Shown here: positions 34,961 through 47,575 of the stretch, piece after piece | Layout: the number at the start of each line of letters is the position of its first letter | How positions within the stretch are numbered: the first letter of the stretch is position 1 | Origin: Triticum aestivum | Lineage: Eukaryota > Streptophyta > Magnoliopsida > Poales > Poaceae | DNA length: 64,000 nucleotides | Reading direction: 5' to 3' | Assembly: GCF_018294505.1 (NCBI RefSeq) | Contig: NC_057802.1 | Coordinates: 313,090,209 to 313,154,208, forward strand | Translations under genes and position numbers: made by a program | Notes under the pieces: generated by a model | Seen by the model: the letters and a program-made list of their open reading frames with translations, nothing else | The model's database searches: none | Told to the model about the DNA's origin: nothing

Positions 34961-36520
34961 GGAAATCAAGGCAAATGGAGACCAAAGCTCTGATACCACT
35001 TGTAGGATCAAAAGTATGTCTAGAGGGGGGTGATTAGACTACTTGACCAAATAAAAGTCCAACCTTTTCCCAATTTAAGTTGTGGACAGATTTTAGCAAT
35101 TTGCATAAGTCAAGCAATCAACCTACACATGTAATTCTAGGAGTGCATATGAAGGTAAAGGGAAGGGTTTGGAGAAGGTAAACGCAATGGAGACACGGAG
35201 ATTTTTGGCGTGGTTCTGATAGGTGGTGCTATCGTACATCCACGTTGATGGAGACTTCAACCCATGAAGGGTAACGGCTGCGCGAGTCCACGGAGGGGTC
35301 CACGAAGGAAGCAACCTTCTCTATCCCACCATGGCCATCGCCCACGAAGGACTTGCCTCACTCAGGTAGATCTTCATGAAGTAGGCGATCTCCTTGCCGT
35401 TACAAACTTGTTTGTTCAACTCCACATCTTGATGGAGGCTCCTAAGCGACACCTAACCAATCTAGGAGACACCACTCTCCAAAAGGTAATAGATGGTGTG
35501 TTGATGATGAACTCCTTGCTCTTGTGCTTCAAAAGATAGTCTCCCCAACACTCAACTCTCTCTCACAGATCTGGCTATGGTGGAAAGATGATTTGAGTGG
35601 AAAGCAACTTGGGGAAGGCTAGAAATCAAGATTTTTGTGGTAGGATTGGAATATCTTGATCTCAACACATGAGTACGTGTTTTTTTCTCAGAAAATGTAT
35701 GGTGGAAGTATAGGTACATTCTGATGGCTCTCTCACAGATGGAGAAGGGGGTTGAGGGGTATATATAGCCTCCACATAAAATCCAACCATTACACACATT
35801 TGACTCATCTCAGTGCGACCGAATAGCTAAACTCGGTGAGACCGATATGTTAAAAAATGTGAACATTGCGAATCTCGGTGGGACCGACTGGAACAACTTG
35901 GTGAGACCGATGTGCTAGGGCTTAGGGTAAACATCATCTCGGTGGCACCGAATGCATCAACACGGTGAGACCGAAGTGAAGCAATAAGGCAACAGAGAGA
36001 ATGTCAAGCCAACTCGGTGAGACCGATTGCGTAACTTGGTGAGACCGAAATAAATGCAGCAAGTCACAGAGCGTTGGCAAGGCCATCTCTGTGAGACTGA
36101 ACTGTTAGGGTTTCTGGCAGTGGCTATGTCATATGAACTCGGTGGTGCCGGATAGAAAGATCGGTGGGGCCGAGTTGGAGTTTAGGATTTTGACACGTTT
36201 GGATGAAGAAAGTGGCTGAGGGTTTTGGAGCAATGTCACTAAGCATTTGTGCAAGCAAGCCATTAAGCAACACCTCATCCCCATTTAATAGTATTAGCTC
36301 TCCTATGGAATCAATGTGATCTTGGATCAAGAAAATAAAGATGGAGAGTCTTGAGCTTTTGCTAATATATGTCCTTAGCATTTTGAGTTGTCCACATCTC
36401 TAGTCCATGCCATGCCAATCATTGAACTTCTTGAAATATTTATCTTGAATGGATATTAGTTCAATGAGCTATATGTTGTTATCAATTACCAAAACCATGC
36501 AGGGATTAGTTGCACTTTCA
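34961..36520 (-). mobile_element. Sirevirus remnant: 5' LTR plus 40 bp of internal sequence
   Basis: 35001-36520 is an LTR (TGTAGGATCA...GCACTTTCA) similar to those of the 8863-18111 element, sharing TAGAGGGGGGTGA near the start, a CACGAAGG block and the TCGGT/ACCGA palindrome cluster (35815-36175). On its left, 34961-35000 carries the primer site (minus-strand GTGGTATCAGAGC), so it was the 5' LTR of a minus-strand element. Everything beyond was deleted. Confidence 0.8.
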
Positions 36521-36813
36521 CACTAACGAGATTGAACTAGGTATGGAGGTACCGAGGATCGAATCTTGGGCAAGTAACATACCGACAGACAAAGGGAACT
36601 GTGTATGTTGTCATAAAGGTTCGACCGATAAAGATCTTCGTAGAATATGTAGGAACCAATATGGGCATCCACGTCCCTCTATTGGTTATTGACCGGAGAA
36701 GCGTCTCGGTCATGTCTACATCATTCTCGAACCCGTAGGGTCCGCACGCTTAACGTTCGTTGACGATATAGTACTATATGAGTTATGTATGTTGGTGACC
36801 GGGTGTTGTTCGG
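36521..36813 (+). repeat. WIS/Angela-type LTR fragment, left part
   Basis: Homologous to the middle of the LTR at 23353-25136 (GGCAAGTAACATACCGA, GACCGGAGA, CTCGGTCATGTCTACAT). It is cut on the left by the Sirevirus LTR and split on the right by the Athila-like element. It resumes at 46689. Confidence 0.8.
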
Positions 36814-38327
36814 TGATACGTCCATTTTGCATAATGTTTTCTTACTGTTATTTATAATGTTTTTATCCATAATAATGCTTTTTGGAGTAATTCTAATGCC
36901 TTTTTCTCTCATAATTTGCAAGGTACACACCAAGAGGGAGAATTCCGGCAGCTGGAAATCTGGACCTGAAAAAGCTACGTCAGGCCACCTATTCTGCACA
37001 ACTCCAAATGAGTTGAAACACCACGAGGACTTTTTATGGAATATTTGAAAAATATTGGAGCCAATAAACACCATAGGGGGCCACCAGGTGGGCACAACCC
37101 ACCTGGGCGCGCCAGGCCCCCTGGCGCGCCCTGGTGGGTTGTGGCCTCCTCGGCCCAATTCCGGTGCCCATCTTCTGGTATATAAGTGGTTTTGACCTAG
37201 AAAAAATAAAGAGAAGACTTTCGGGACGGAGTGTCGCCGTCTCGAGGCGGAACCTGGGCAGGAGCACTTTTGCCCTTCGGTGGAGCGATTCTGCCGGGGG
37301 AACTTCCCTCCCGGAGGGGGAAATCATCTTCATCATCATCACCAACAACTCTCCCATCTTGGGGAGGGCAATCTACATCAACATCTTCACCAGCACCATC
37401 TCATCTCAAACCCTAGTTCATCTCTTGTATTCAATCTTGTTGCCGGAACCATAGATTGTTGCTAGGGGTGACTAGTAGTGTTCATTACATCTTGTAGTTG
37501 ATTACTATATGGTTTATTTGGTGGAAGATTATATGTTCAGATCCATTATGCATATTAATACCCCTCTGATCATGAGCATGTTGGTTGTTTGAGAGTAGTT
37601 ACTTTTGTTCTTGAGGTCACGGGATAAATCATGTTGCAAATAATCATGTGAACCTGATATGTGTTCGATATTTTGATAGTATGTATGTTGTGATTCCCTT
37701 AGTGGTGTCATGTGAACGTCTACTACATGACACTTCACCATATTTGGGCCTAAGATAATGCATTATGGAGTAGTAAATAGATGGTGGGTTGCGAGAGTGA
37801 CAGAAACTTAAACCCCAGTTTATGCACTACTCCGTAAGGGACCGATTGGATCCTAGAGTTTAATGCTATGGTTAGGATTTATCCTTAATACTTTTCTCGT
37901 AGTTGCGGATGCTTGTGGGAGGGTTAATCATAAGTAGGAGGTTTGTTCAAGTAAGAACATCCAAGCACCGGTCCACCCACATATCAAATTATCAAAGTAG
38001 CGAACACAAATCAAACCAACATGATGAAAGTGACAAGATGAAATTCCCGTGTACCCTCAAGAACGCTTTGCTTATCATAAGAGACCGTTTTGGCCTGTCC
38101 TTTTCCTCAAAAGGATTGGGATACCTTGCTGCATACTTATTGCTACTACCGTTACTTGCTCGTTACAAATTATCTTGCTATCAAACTACTCGCTACTTAC
38201 GGTTTCAGCACTTGCAGACATTACCTTACTGAAAACTACTTGTCATTTCCTTCTGCTCCTTGTTGGGTTCGACACTCTTACTTATTGAAAAGAGCTAAAA
38301 TTGATACCCTGTACTTGTGGGTCATCA
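36814..38327 (+). repeat. Athila-like 5' LTR
   Basis: 1514 bp. TATA-like GGTATATAAGTGG near 37175-37190, 360 bp into the LTR. Contains the inverted GGGCGCGCC / GGCGCGCC block near 37107-37130. Highly similar to 45166-46683. Confidence 0.92.
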
Positions 38328-38331
38328 AGGC

Positions 38332-38355
38332 AATTTTCTGGCGCCGTTGCCGGGG
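38332..38355 (+). other. Primer-binding region of the Athila-like element
   Basis: Four bases after the LTR lies TTTTCTGGCGCCGTTGCC, the standard post-LTR sequence of this group of wheat gypsy elements. TGGCGCC resembles the 3' end complement of an aspartate-type tRNA, which is inference. Confidence 0.6.
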
Positions 38356-38434
38356 AGTGAAGCGCCTTTGGTAAGTGGAATTCGGTAAGGAAACATTTAT
38401 ATAGTGTGCCCAAAATTTATTGTCACTGGCTACT

Positions 38435-39565
38435 ATGGAAAACAATCATTTGAGGGGTTTGTTCGGGGTACCTTCACCTCATCCGGAACCACAATTAATT
38501 TCCCCTCAACCTACTGCACCTACTGAAAATATTGAATATGAAATTCCTTTGGGTGTGATAGAACAACTGCTAGCTAATCCTTATGCAGGAGATGGAACCG
38601 AACATCCTGATATGCACTTGATACATGTAGAACAAATTTGTGGATTGTTCAAGCTTGCAGGTTTGCCCGAAGATGAGGAAAAAGGTTTTCCCTTTATCTT
38701 TGAAGGGAAAGGCATTGGCATGGTATAGGCTATGCGATGATATTGGATCATGGAATTGGAACCGTTTAAGATTGGAGTTTCACCAAAAAAATATCCTATG
38801 CATCTAGTTCATCGTGATCGGAATTATATATATAATTTTTGGCCTCGTGAAGGAGAAAGTATCGCTCTAGCTTGGGGGAGGCCTAAGTCAATGTTATATT
38901 CATGCCCCAATCATGAGCTCTCAAGAGAAATTATTATTCAAAAATTTTATGCTAGGCTTTCTCGTAATGATCAAACCATGCTGGATACTTCTTGTGTTGG
39001 TTCTTTTATGAAGAAAAATATTGAATTCCGGTGAGATCTTTTGGAAAGAATTAAACGCAACTCTGAAGATTGGGAACTCGATGAAGGTAAAGAGTCAGGT
39101 ATAAAGCTTAAGTATGATTGTGTTAAATCTTTTATGGATACCGATGCTTTTCAAAAGTTTAGCACTAAATATGGACTTGACTCTGAGATAGTAGCCTTCT
39201 TTTGTGAATCATTTGCTACTCATGTTGAACTCCCTCAAGAGAAGTGGTTTAAATATCACCCACCTATTAAAGATGAAAATAAAGAACTAGTACCAGTTAA
39301 AGAAGAAACTATACTTTATAATGTTGTTCCAGTTGTCCCTACTGCTTATATTGAAAAAAAACCTTTTCCTGTTAGGATAAAGGAACATGCTAAAGTTTCA
39401 ACTATGGTTAACAAAAGCTATGTTAGAACACCTAAACCAGATGAACAAATTAGAGTTGAACCTAATATTGCTATGGTTAAAGATCTCTTACAAGAAGATG
39501 TGGATGGGCATGTTATCTACTTCTGTGAAGAAGCTGCTAGAATTGCCAAACCTGAAAAAGGGTAA
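38435..39565 (+). pseudogene. Athila-like gag
   Basis: One frame from ATG 38435 (MENNHLRGLFGVPSPHPEPQ) through 38750-39034 and 39041-39565, broken by stops at 38728 and near 39032. Recognisable gag features: LFKLAGLPEDE, WPREGESIALAWGR, YARLSRNDQTML. The 39032 stop is TGA in a CG-rich codon context. A one-base shift at the A-run near 39550-39560 moves the frame into protease. Confidence 0.75.
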
Positions 39566-39914
39566 AAATAGACCAGTAGTTGGCCTGCCTATCATCTCAG
39601 TTAAAATAGGAGATCACTATTATCATGGTTTATGTGACATGGGTGCTAGTGCGAGTGCTATTCCTCACAAGTTATATCAAGAAATTAGGGAAGACATAGC
39701 ACCTGTTGAGTTAGAAAACATAGATGTTACTATTAAACTTGCCAATAGAGACACCATATCACCAATTGGGATTGTTAGAGATGTTGAAGTCTTGTGTGGG
39801 AAGGTAAAATACCCTACTGATTTTCTTGTCCTTGATTCCCCACAAGATGACTTCTGTACCATTATCTTTGGTAGACCTTTCTTGAACACAGTTAGTGCTA
39901 AGATAGACTGCTAG
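39560..39914 (+). pseudogene. Athila-like protease
   Basis: Reads RPVVGLPIISVKIGD, then GLCDMGASASAIPHKLYQEI (aspartic protease active site, D-M-G-A-S), and ends IIFGRPFLNTVSAKIDC at a TAG. The flap and ILGRP-type C-terminal block are present, so only the flanking stop and frameshift disable it. Confidence 0.78.
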
Positions 39915-39923
39915 AGACAAACT

Positions 39924-41741
39924 GTGGGTGTTAGCTTTGGTGATGAGTATCATGAGTTTAATTTTTCCAAGTTTAGTAGAAATCATCATGAAAAAGAATT
40001 TCCTAGTAAGGATGAATTCATTGGTCTTGCTTCTATTGTTGTGCCACCTACTGATCCTTTAGAACAATACTTGCTAGACCATGAAAATGATTTACATATG
40101 CATGAAAGAAATGAAATAGATAATATTTTCTTTGAACAACGTCCTCTTCTTAAACACAATTTGCCTGTTGAAACTCTAGGAGGTCCTCCTCCACCCAAGG
40201 GTGATCCAGTGTTTGAATTAAAACAATTGCCACACACCTTGAAATATGCTTATCTTGATGAAAAGAAAATATATCCTGTTATTATCAGTGCTAACCTTTC
40301 AGAGCATGAAGAAGAAAGATTATTGAAAGTTCTAAGGAAGCACCGAGCTGCTATTGGATATACTCTTGATGATTTAAAGGACATTAGTCCCACTCTATGT
40401 CAGCACAAAATTAATATGGAACCTGATGTTAAACCAGTTGTTGATCACCAACGTCGGTTAAATCCGAAGATGAAAGAAGTGGTAAGAACGGAAATATTTA
40501 AACTTCTGGAAGCAGGCATAATCTATCCTATAGTTGATAGTAGATGGGTAATTCCTGTTCATTGTGTCCCTAAGAAAGGAGGTATTACTGTTGTTCCTAA
40601 TGATAAGAATGAACTTATTCCACAATGAATTGTTACAGGGTATAGAATGGTAATTGATTTCAGAAAATTGAATAAAGCTACTAGAAAAGATCATTACCCT
40701 TTGCCTTTTATTGATCAAATGCTTGAAAGATTATCTAAGCACACACACTTTTGCTTCCTTGATGGATATTCTGGCTTTTCACAAATACCTGTTTCTCAAC
40801 CTGATCAAGAAAAGACCACTTTTACTTGTCCTTTTGGAACCTATGCTTATAGACGTATGCCTTTTGGTTTATGTAATGCTCCTGCTACCTTTCAAATATG
40901 CATGATGGCTATATTCTCTGACTTTTGTGAAAAGATTGTTGAGGTTTTCATGGATGACTTCTCTGTTTATGGGAAGTCTTTTGATGATTGTTTAAGCAAT
41001 CTTGATCGAGTTTTGCAGAGATGTGAACAAACAAATCTTGTCTTCAATTGGAAGAAGTGCCACTTTATGGTTAACGAAGGCATTGTCTTGGGTCATAAAA
41101 TTTCTGAAAAAGGTATTGAAGTGGACCAAGCTAAGGTTGATGCTATTGAGAAAATGCCATGTCCCAAGGACATCAAAGGTATTCGTAGTTTCCTAGGCCT
41201 TGTTGGTTTCTATAGGAGGTTTATTAAAGACTTCTCTAAAATTTCTAGGCCTCTCACTAATCTTTTGCAAAAGGATATTCCTTTTGTTTTTTATGATGAT
41301 TGCTTAGAAGCCTTTGAAACACTCAAGAAAGCCTTAATCACTGCACCTATAGTTCAACCACCTGATTGGAATTTGCCTTTTGAAATTATGTGTGATGCTA
41401 GTGATTATGCTGTGGGTTCTGTTCTAGGACAAAGAGTTGATAAGAAATTGAATGCTATTCATTATGCTAGTAAAACTCTAGACAGTGCTCAAAGAAATTA
41501 TGCTACAACTGAAAAAGAATTCTTAGCAGTGGTGTTTGCTTGTCATCAGTTTAGACCTTATATTGTTGGTTCCAAAGTAACTGTTCACACACACCATGTT
41601 GCTATTAAATATCTTATGGAAAAGAAAGATGCTAAACCTAGACTTATTCATTGGGTTCTCTTGTTACAAGAATTTGATTTGCATATTATTGATAGAAAAG
41701 GAGTTGAGAACCCCGTAGCTGATAACTTGTCTAGGCTTTAA
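39924..41741 (+). pseudogene. Athila-like reverse transcriptase and RNase H
   Basis: A single frame with an in-frame TGA at about 40626-40628. RT blocks: [67 protein letters not shown], and catalytic [10 protein letters not shown]. RNase H follows: [43 protein letters not shown]. Ends with the RNase H tail [12 protein letters not shown] and a TAA at 41739-41741. Apart from two stops the frame is well preserved, so this is a fairly recent death. Confidence 0.87.
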
Positions 41742-41744
41742 AAT

Positions 41745-43146
41745 GTGCTTGATGACCCACTTCCTATTGATGATAGTTTTCCTGATGAGCAGTTAGCTGG
41801 AATAAATGTTGCTAATAGTACTCTTTGGTATGCTGACTATGCTAATTACATTGTTGCTAAATATTTGCCACCTAGCTTTACTTACCAACAAAAGAAAAAA
41901 ATCTTCTATGATTTAAGACATTACTTTTGGGATGACCCACATCTTTATAAAGAAGGAGTAGATGGTATTATTAGACGTTGTGTACCTGCATGAACAGGGA
42001 CAAATCCTACGGAAATGTCACTCCGAACCATATGGAGGGCATCATGCTAGAGATAGAACTGCCCACAAGGTATTGCAGTCTGGATTTTATTGGCCTACTC
42101 TCTTCAAGGATGCTCGTAAGTATGTCTCATCTCGTGATGAATGCCAAAGAATAGGTAATATTGGTAAGCGTCAAGAAATGCCTATGAACTATTCTCTTGC
42201 TTTCGAACCATTTGATGTTTGGGGATTTGATTATATGGGACCTTTTCCTTCCTCTAATGGGTATACACATATTTTGGTTGCTGTTGATTATGTTACTAAA
42301 TGGGTAGAAGCTATTCCAACAAGTAGTGTTGATCACAACACCTCTATTAAAATGCTCAAGGAAGTTATTTTCCAAGGTTTGGAGTCCCTAGATATTTAAT
42401 GACTGATGGTGGTTCACACTTATTCATGGTGCTTTTCGTAAGATGCTTGCTAAGTATGACGTTAACCATAGATTTGCATCACCCTATCATCCTCAGTCTA
42501 GTGGTCAAGTTGAACTTAGCAATAGAGAAATAAAATTAATTTTGTAAAAGACTGTCAATAGGCCCAGGAAGAATTGGTCTAAGAAATTAGATGATGCACT
42601 TTGGGCTTATAGAACAACATATAAAAATCCTATGGGTATGTCTCCTTATAAAATGGTTTATGGAAAAGCTTGTCATTTGCCTCTTGAGTTAGAACATAAA
42701 GCATATTGGGCAGTTAAAGAACTCAACTATTATTTCAAACTTGCTGGTGAAAAGAGATAAGCTCATTAGATGAATGGAGAACCCAAGCTTATGAAAATGC
42801 AAATTTATTCAAAGAAAAGGTTAAAAGATGGCATGACAAAAGAATTCAAAAACGTGAGTTTAAAGTTGGAGAATATGTTCTTTTGTACAACTCTTATTTT
42901 AGATTCTTTGCAGACAAACTCCTCTCCAAATGGGAAGGCCCCTATGTCATCGAGGAGGTTTACCGGTCTGGAGCCATCAAAATAAATAATTCCGAAGGCA
43001 CTAACCCGAAGGTTGTCAATGGGCAACGAATAAAGCACTATATCTCAGGTACGCCTATTAATGTTGAAACTAATATTATCCAAACTCTAACACCGGAAGA
43101 ATACATAAAAGAATCCTTCCGGAACACTCTAGAATCATCAAAATAA
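41745..43146 (+). pseudogene. Athila-like integrase, frameshifted
   Basis: 41745-41993 gives the linker (WYADYANYIVAKYLPP, FYDLRHYFWDDPHLYKEG). 41962-42399 gives the zinc-binding and core regions (YGGHHARDRTAHKVLQSGFYWP, then YVSSRDECQR, where Arg replaces the first Cys of the usual CX2C pair; DVWGFDYMGPFPSSNG, VAVDYVTKWVEA). The core continues in another frame near 42400-42720 ([25 protein letters not shown]) with a stop near 42545. The C-terminal part is at 42883-43146 (LLSKWEGPYVIEEVYRSGAI). Confidence 0.82.
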
Positions 43147-45165
43147 GGAGGTATGTAGTACGGTAAGTAAACAGACTCCGAAAAATCTGCAAAAATATTT
43201 TTTGTCAGTTTTGGAATAATTTAGAATTTTGGGAATAAAGAAACCTCTAGGAAGCGTTCCCTGGTGGGCACAATACACCAGGGCGCGCGAGGGGTGCGCC
43301 TAGGTGGGTTGTGCCCGCCTGGGACACCTCCCGTACTCCGTTTTTCTTCCTTGTACTTGTCCTGCAAGATAAGATTTCTATATATACTTCCCTAACCTGT
43401 TAACCACCGTATCGCGAAGAGATCCTCTGTTCTCTTTTCTTGCTGCTTCTGGTCAGATTTATCAAGCTAGGCATCATGTTTTCCTACTCCTCCAACCACA
43501 TGGAAGAACATGTTTGGCTGATGAAGATCGATACGAAGCGGGAGGAGCCTATAGACACCACCAAAGGAGAATTGAGTATCGAGTATGGGCACTCCCCTTG
43601 GCTTCCGCCAAGCTTGGGGGAGGTGCCCCGGTATCGTATCATCCACTATCTTTTTGCTTTTTCTTATCTTAGTTCAATCTTCTGTTTAGATGAATAAAAT
43701 TTAGCTTGATCTTTTCTTCTTTGAGAATTTGCTTAGTAATCTATAATTATTATCATGTGTAAGTTATATAATAAAGTTTAGCTTGAGTTTTGCTTTGTTT
43801 ACTTTCATGTTGCAAATAAAGAAAATAAAATGAGAAAGAAAGCAAATGGAAGAAAGGAAATAAATCAATAAGAGCATATACTAATCCTATGGTAGGTGAC
43901 AGCACCACATAAGGAAAAGTATAAGTAAGAAATTTTATTAGAGATTGACGAACATAGCATTGGTCAATGATGCAACTCATGAAAGAATTGATAAGGGAAG
44001 GGAAGATTCACATATAAATATACTATCCTAGAAATCTTTTGTGATTGTGAGCCCTCATCAAAATATTATATGCCAAAATTGTTGCCGTTGGACAAGGAAG
44101 ACAACGTAATGGTTTATGTATGTTTATATTCACATAGAAGTCATATTGTCATAGATCCTTTAACATGTGATGCTTGCCCCTATCTTTGCTAGCCAAAAAT
44201 TCCGCACTAAGTAGAGATACTACTTGTGCATCCAAAAACCCTTAAACCCAAATCTTTTTCAAATGTCCACCATACCTACCTAGGGATTGAATAAGATCCC
44301 TCAAGTAAGTTGTCATCAGTGCAAAAAGGCAATAAAAATTGCTTCTAAATATGTGAGATCTTTTAGTGTAAGAGAAAATTGAGCGTTGAACGAACTTGGA
44401 TGACAAAGAATAAAAGCGACAGACTGCATAATAAAGGTTGTCATCTTAAGGGGCAATGTAACGTGACGTTCTTTTGCACTAAAGGGTTGATCATGCAAAC
44501 AAATAAGTGCATGGCAACCTCTGCTTCCCTCTGCGAAGGGCTATATTTTACTTTTATGTATTTACTATTATGCAAAGAGTCAAAGTTTTCCTCCTACTCC
44601 TTTTATTTTTCTCATTTGGCAAGCATCACGTGGTGAGGAAAGATCTAGGCACATATGTCCAGTTTAATATAGATAACATGAGTTATTATTGTTGACATCA
44701 CCCTTGAGGTGAGTATGTTGGGAGGCGAAACTATAAGCCCCTATCTTTCTATGTATCCGGTTGAAATGTTTTGCTCATGTGTACTCGGTGAGTGTTAGCA
44801 ATCATAGAAGACTATATGATGGTTGAGTATGTGGACTTGCCTAAAGGCTCCGACACGTGACCCTTCCTGAAAAGATGATGAATTGTAGTTGCAAGGTTGA
44901 CTGAGAACATAGTTTGTTGGTTTCTAATAGAGTTTTTACTTTATACTTCGATTATGTGATGAACTATTACTTATTCATGGGAAGTATATGATGAAAGTTC
45001 TATGATAAAAGTCCTATGTTTAATTTTGTTGCTGTTATAATAATCAACACGATGCTTCTATGTTCGTGTTTTGTTTTTATCGACACATCTCTCTCAAAGC
45101 ATGTGGACATGTTTTTCAATTTTGGTTTTCGCTTGAGGACAAGCGAGGTCTAAGCTTGCGGGAGT
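43147..45165 (+). other. Long non-coding 3' region of the Athila-like element
   Basis: About 2 kb between integrase and the 3' LTR. The longest plus-strand frame (43440-43697, 85 codons) shows no membrane or envelope feature, so no env-like gene is supported. It ends with AAGCTTGCGGGAGT, a weak polypurine tract, directly at the LTR. Confidence 0.7.
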
Positions 45166-46683
45166 TGATACGTCCATTTTGCATCATGTTTTCTTACTGT
45201 TATTTATAATGTTTTTATCCATAATAATGCTTTTTGGAGTAATTCTAATGCCTTTTCTCTCGTAATTTGCAAGGTACACACCAAGAGGGAGAATTTCGGC
45301 AGCTGGAAATCTCGACCTGAAAAAGCTACGTCAGGTCACCTATTCTGCACAACTCCAAATGAGCTGAAACTCCATGAGGATTTTTTATGGAATATTTGAG
45401 AAATATTGGAGCCAATAAACACCAGAGGGGGCCACCAGGTGGGCACAACCCACCTGGGCGCGCCAGGGGGGCCTGGCGTGCCCTGGTGGGTTGTGGCCTC
45501 CTCGGCCCACCTCCGGTGCCCATCTTCTGGTATATAAGTGGTTTTGACCTAGAAAAAATAAAGAGAAGACTTTCGGGACGGAGCGCCACTGTCTCGAGGC
45601 AGAACCTGGGCAGGAGCACTTTTGCCCTCTGGTGGAGCGATTCTGCCGGGGGAACTTCCCTCCCGGAGGGGGAAATCATCGTCATCATCATCACCAACAA
45701 CTCTCCCATCTTGGGGAGGGCAATCTCCATCAACATCTTCACCGGCACCATCTCATCTCAAACCCTAGTTCATCTCTTGTATTCAATCTTGTTACCGGAA
45801 CCATAGATTGTTGCTAGGGGGTGACTAGTAGTGTTGATTACATCTTGTAGTTGATTACTATATGGTTTATTTGGTGGAAGATTATATGTTCAGATCCATT
45901 ATGCATATTAATACCCCTCTGATCATGAGCATGTTTGTTCTTTGTGAGTAGTTACTTTTGTTCTTGAGGTCACGGGATAAATCATGTTGCAAGTAATCAT
46001 GTGAACGTGATATGTGTTCGATATTTTGATAGTATGTATGTTGTGATTCCCTTAGTGGTGTCATGTGAACATCGACTACATGATACTTCACCATATTTGG
46101 GCCTAAGGGAATGCATTGCGGAGTAGTAAATAGATGGTGGGTTGCGAGAGTGACAGAAACTTAAACCCCAGTTTATGCACTATTCTGTAAGGGATCAATT
46201 GGATCCTAGAGTTTAATGCTATGGTTAGAATTTATCCTTAATACTTTTCTCGTAGTTGCGGATGCTTGCGGGAGGGTTAATCATAAGTAGGAGGTTTGTT
46301 CAAGTAAGAACAACACCTAAGCACCGGTCCACCCACATATCAAATTATCAAAGTAGCGAACACAAATCAAACCAACATGATGAAAGTGACTAGATGAAAT
46401 TCCCGTGTACCCTCAAGAACGCTTTGATTATCATAAGAGACCATTTTGGCCTGTCCTTTGCCTCAAAAGGATTGGGCTACCTTACTGCATACTTATTGCT
46501 ACTATCATTACTTGCTCGTTACAAATTATCTTGCTATCAAACTACTCGCTACTTACGGTTTCAGCACTTGCAGACATTACCGTACTGAAAACTACTTATC
46601 ATTTCCTTCTGCTCCTCGTTGGGTTCGACACTCTTACTTATCGAAAAGAGCTACAATTGATCCCCTATACTTGTGGGTCATCA
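45166..46683 (+). repeat. Athila-like 3' LTR
   Basis: 1518 bp, partner of 36814-38327, same termini. Differences seen by eye are scattered substitutions and small indels (for example GGGGGGCC versus CCCC in the GGCGCGCC block and an extra AAC near 46312). Confidence 0.92.
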
Positions 46684-46688
46684 TTCGG

Positions 46689-47374
46689 AGTCACAGATGA
46701 GATCACGGGCATGACGAGGAGCTCCGGAATGGTCCGGAGGTAAAGATTGATATATAGGATGAAGATATTCGGGTTTCAGAAAGGTTTCGGAATGCACCGG
46801 TTTACCATCGGACTGCCGAAAGGGGTCCCGGGAGGCCACCGGTAGGTTATACCTACTTGGTAGGCCTCATGGGCCAAGGAGGGAGGCACACCATCCCACA
46901 AGGGGGCTGGGCGCGCTCCACCTCCCCTGCACACGCACTAGAAGGAAGGTGGGGCGCCCTAGGGTATCCGGCCCCCCTTTCCTTCCCCCATGCACCCCCT
47001 CTCCTCTAGTTCGTTCTCCGCTCTAAACCGTTGTGCTTGGCGAAGCCCTGCGGAAATAGTTTTCACCACCACCGTCACCACGCCGTTGTGCTGCCGGAAC
47101 TCATCCACTATTTCGCCTCTCTTGCTGGATCGGGAAGGCGAGGACGTCATCGAGTTGAACGTGTGCTGAACGCGGATGTGTTGTGCGTTCGGTGCTTGAT
47201 CGGTATGGATCATGAAGTTGTATGACTACATCAACCGCGTTGATAAACGCTTCCGCTTAGCGATCTGCAAGGGTATGTAGATGCTCTCCCCCTCTCGTAG
47301 CTATGCATCTTCATGGATAGATCTTGCGTGTGCGTAGAATTTTGTTTTTGTTTTTCATGCAATGTTCCCCAACA
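46689..47374 (+). repeat. WIS/Angela-type LTR fragment, right part
   Basis: Continues the LTR from 36813 after the Athila-like insertion: GATGAGATCACGGGCATGAC, the GCTTGGCGAAGCCCTGC block at 47036-47052, ending ATGTTCCCCAACA at 47374. The next bases are a cut MITE. Confidence 0.82.
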
Positions 47375-47442
47375 TATATATACGTCCGTATGTGGTCCAT
47401 AGTGAAATATCTACATAGACTTATATTTAGGAATGCAGGGAG
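47375..47442. repeat. Half of a Stowaway-like MITE
   Basis: The stretch ends AGACTTATATTTAGGAATG CAGGGAGTA, a degenerate right terminus of the Stowaway group whose full-length member is at 61248-61438. The left half is missing at the LTR junction. Confidence 0.6.
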
Positions 47443-47464
47443 TAATTGTCATATTCAGTTTTGA

Positions 47465-47575
47465 CGGGATTTTGCCATGCTTCTAAAGGAAATTATCATC
47501 CTCGCGACAACATAAATAGCCATAAAACGTTCCGTTTACCATCCTTTAATATATGATGTCAGATTTTCAACATTA
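47465..47575. repeat. Partial copy of the foldback repeat at 53438-53657
   Basis: Shares, in order, CCATGCTT, CTCGCGACAACATAA, TTTACCAT and GATGTCAGATTTT with the right arm of the repeat near 53575-53655. Only one arm is present. Confidence 0.5.

Larger units (their letters stand above)
36814..46683 (+). mobile_element. Complete Athila-like gypsy retrotransposon
   Basis: LTRs 36814-38327 and 45166-46683 (TGATACGTCCATTTTGC...GGGTCATCA) with perfect target duplication TTCGG at 36809-36813 and 46684-46688. The internal region holds a TGGCGCCGTTGCCGGGGA-type leader, gag, protease, RT, RNase H and integrase on the plus strand, then about 2 kb of non-coding sequence before the 3' LTR. Athila-lineage placement rests on the gag/protease style (GLCDMGASASAIP), the primer region and long LTRs, and is inferred. 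Several stops and frameshifts disable it. Confidence 0.9.

Noticed and set aside
43440..43697. Candidate env-like ORF in the Athila-like element
   Set aside because: Only 85 codons, without signal peptide or a convincing transmembrane segment; not supported.
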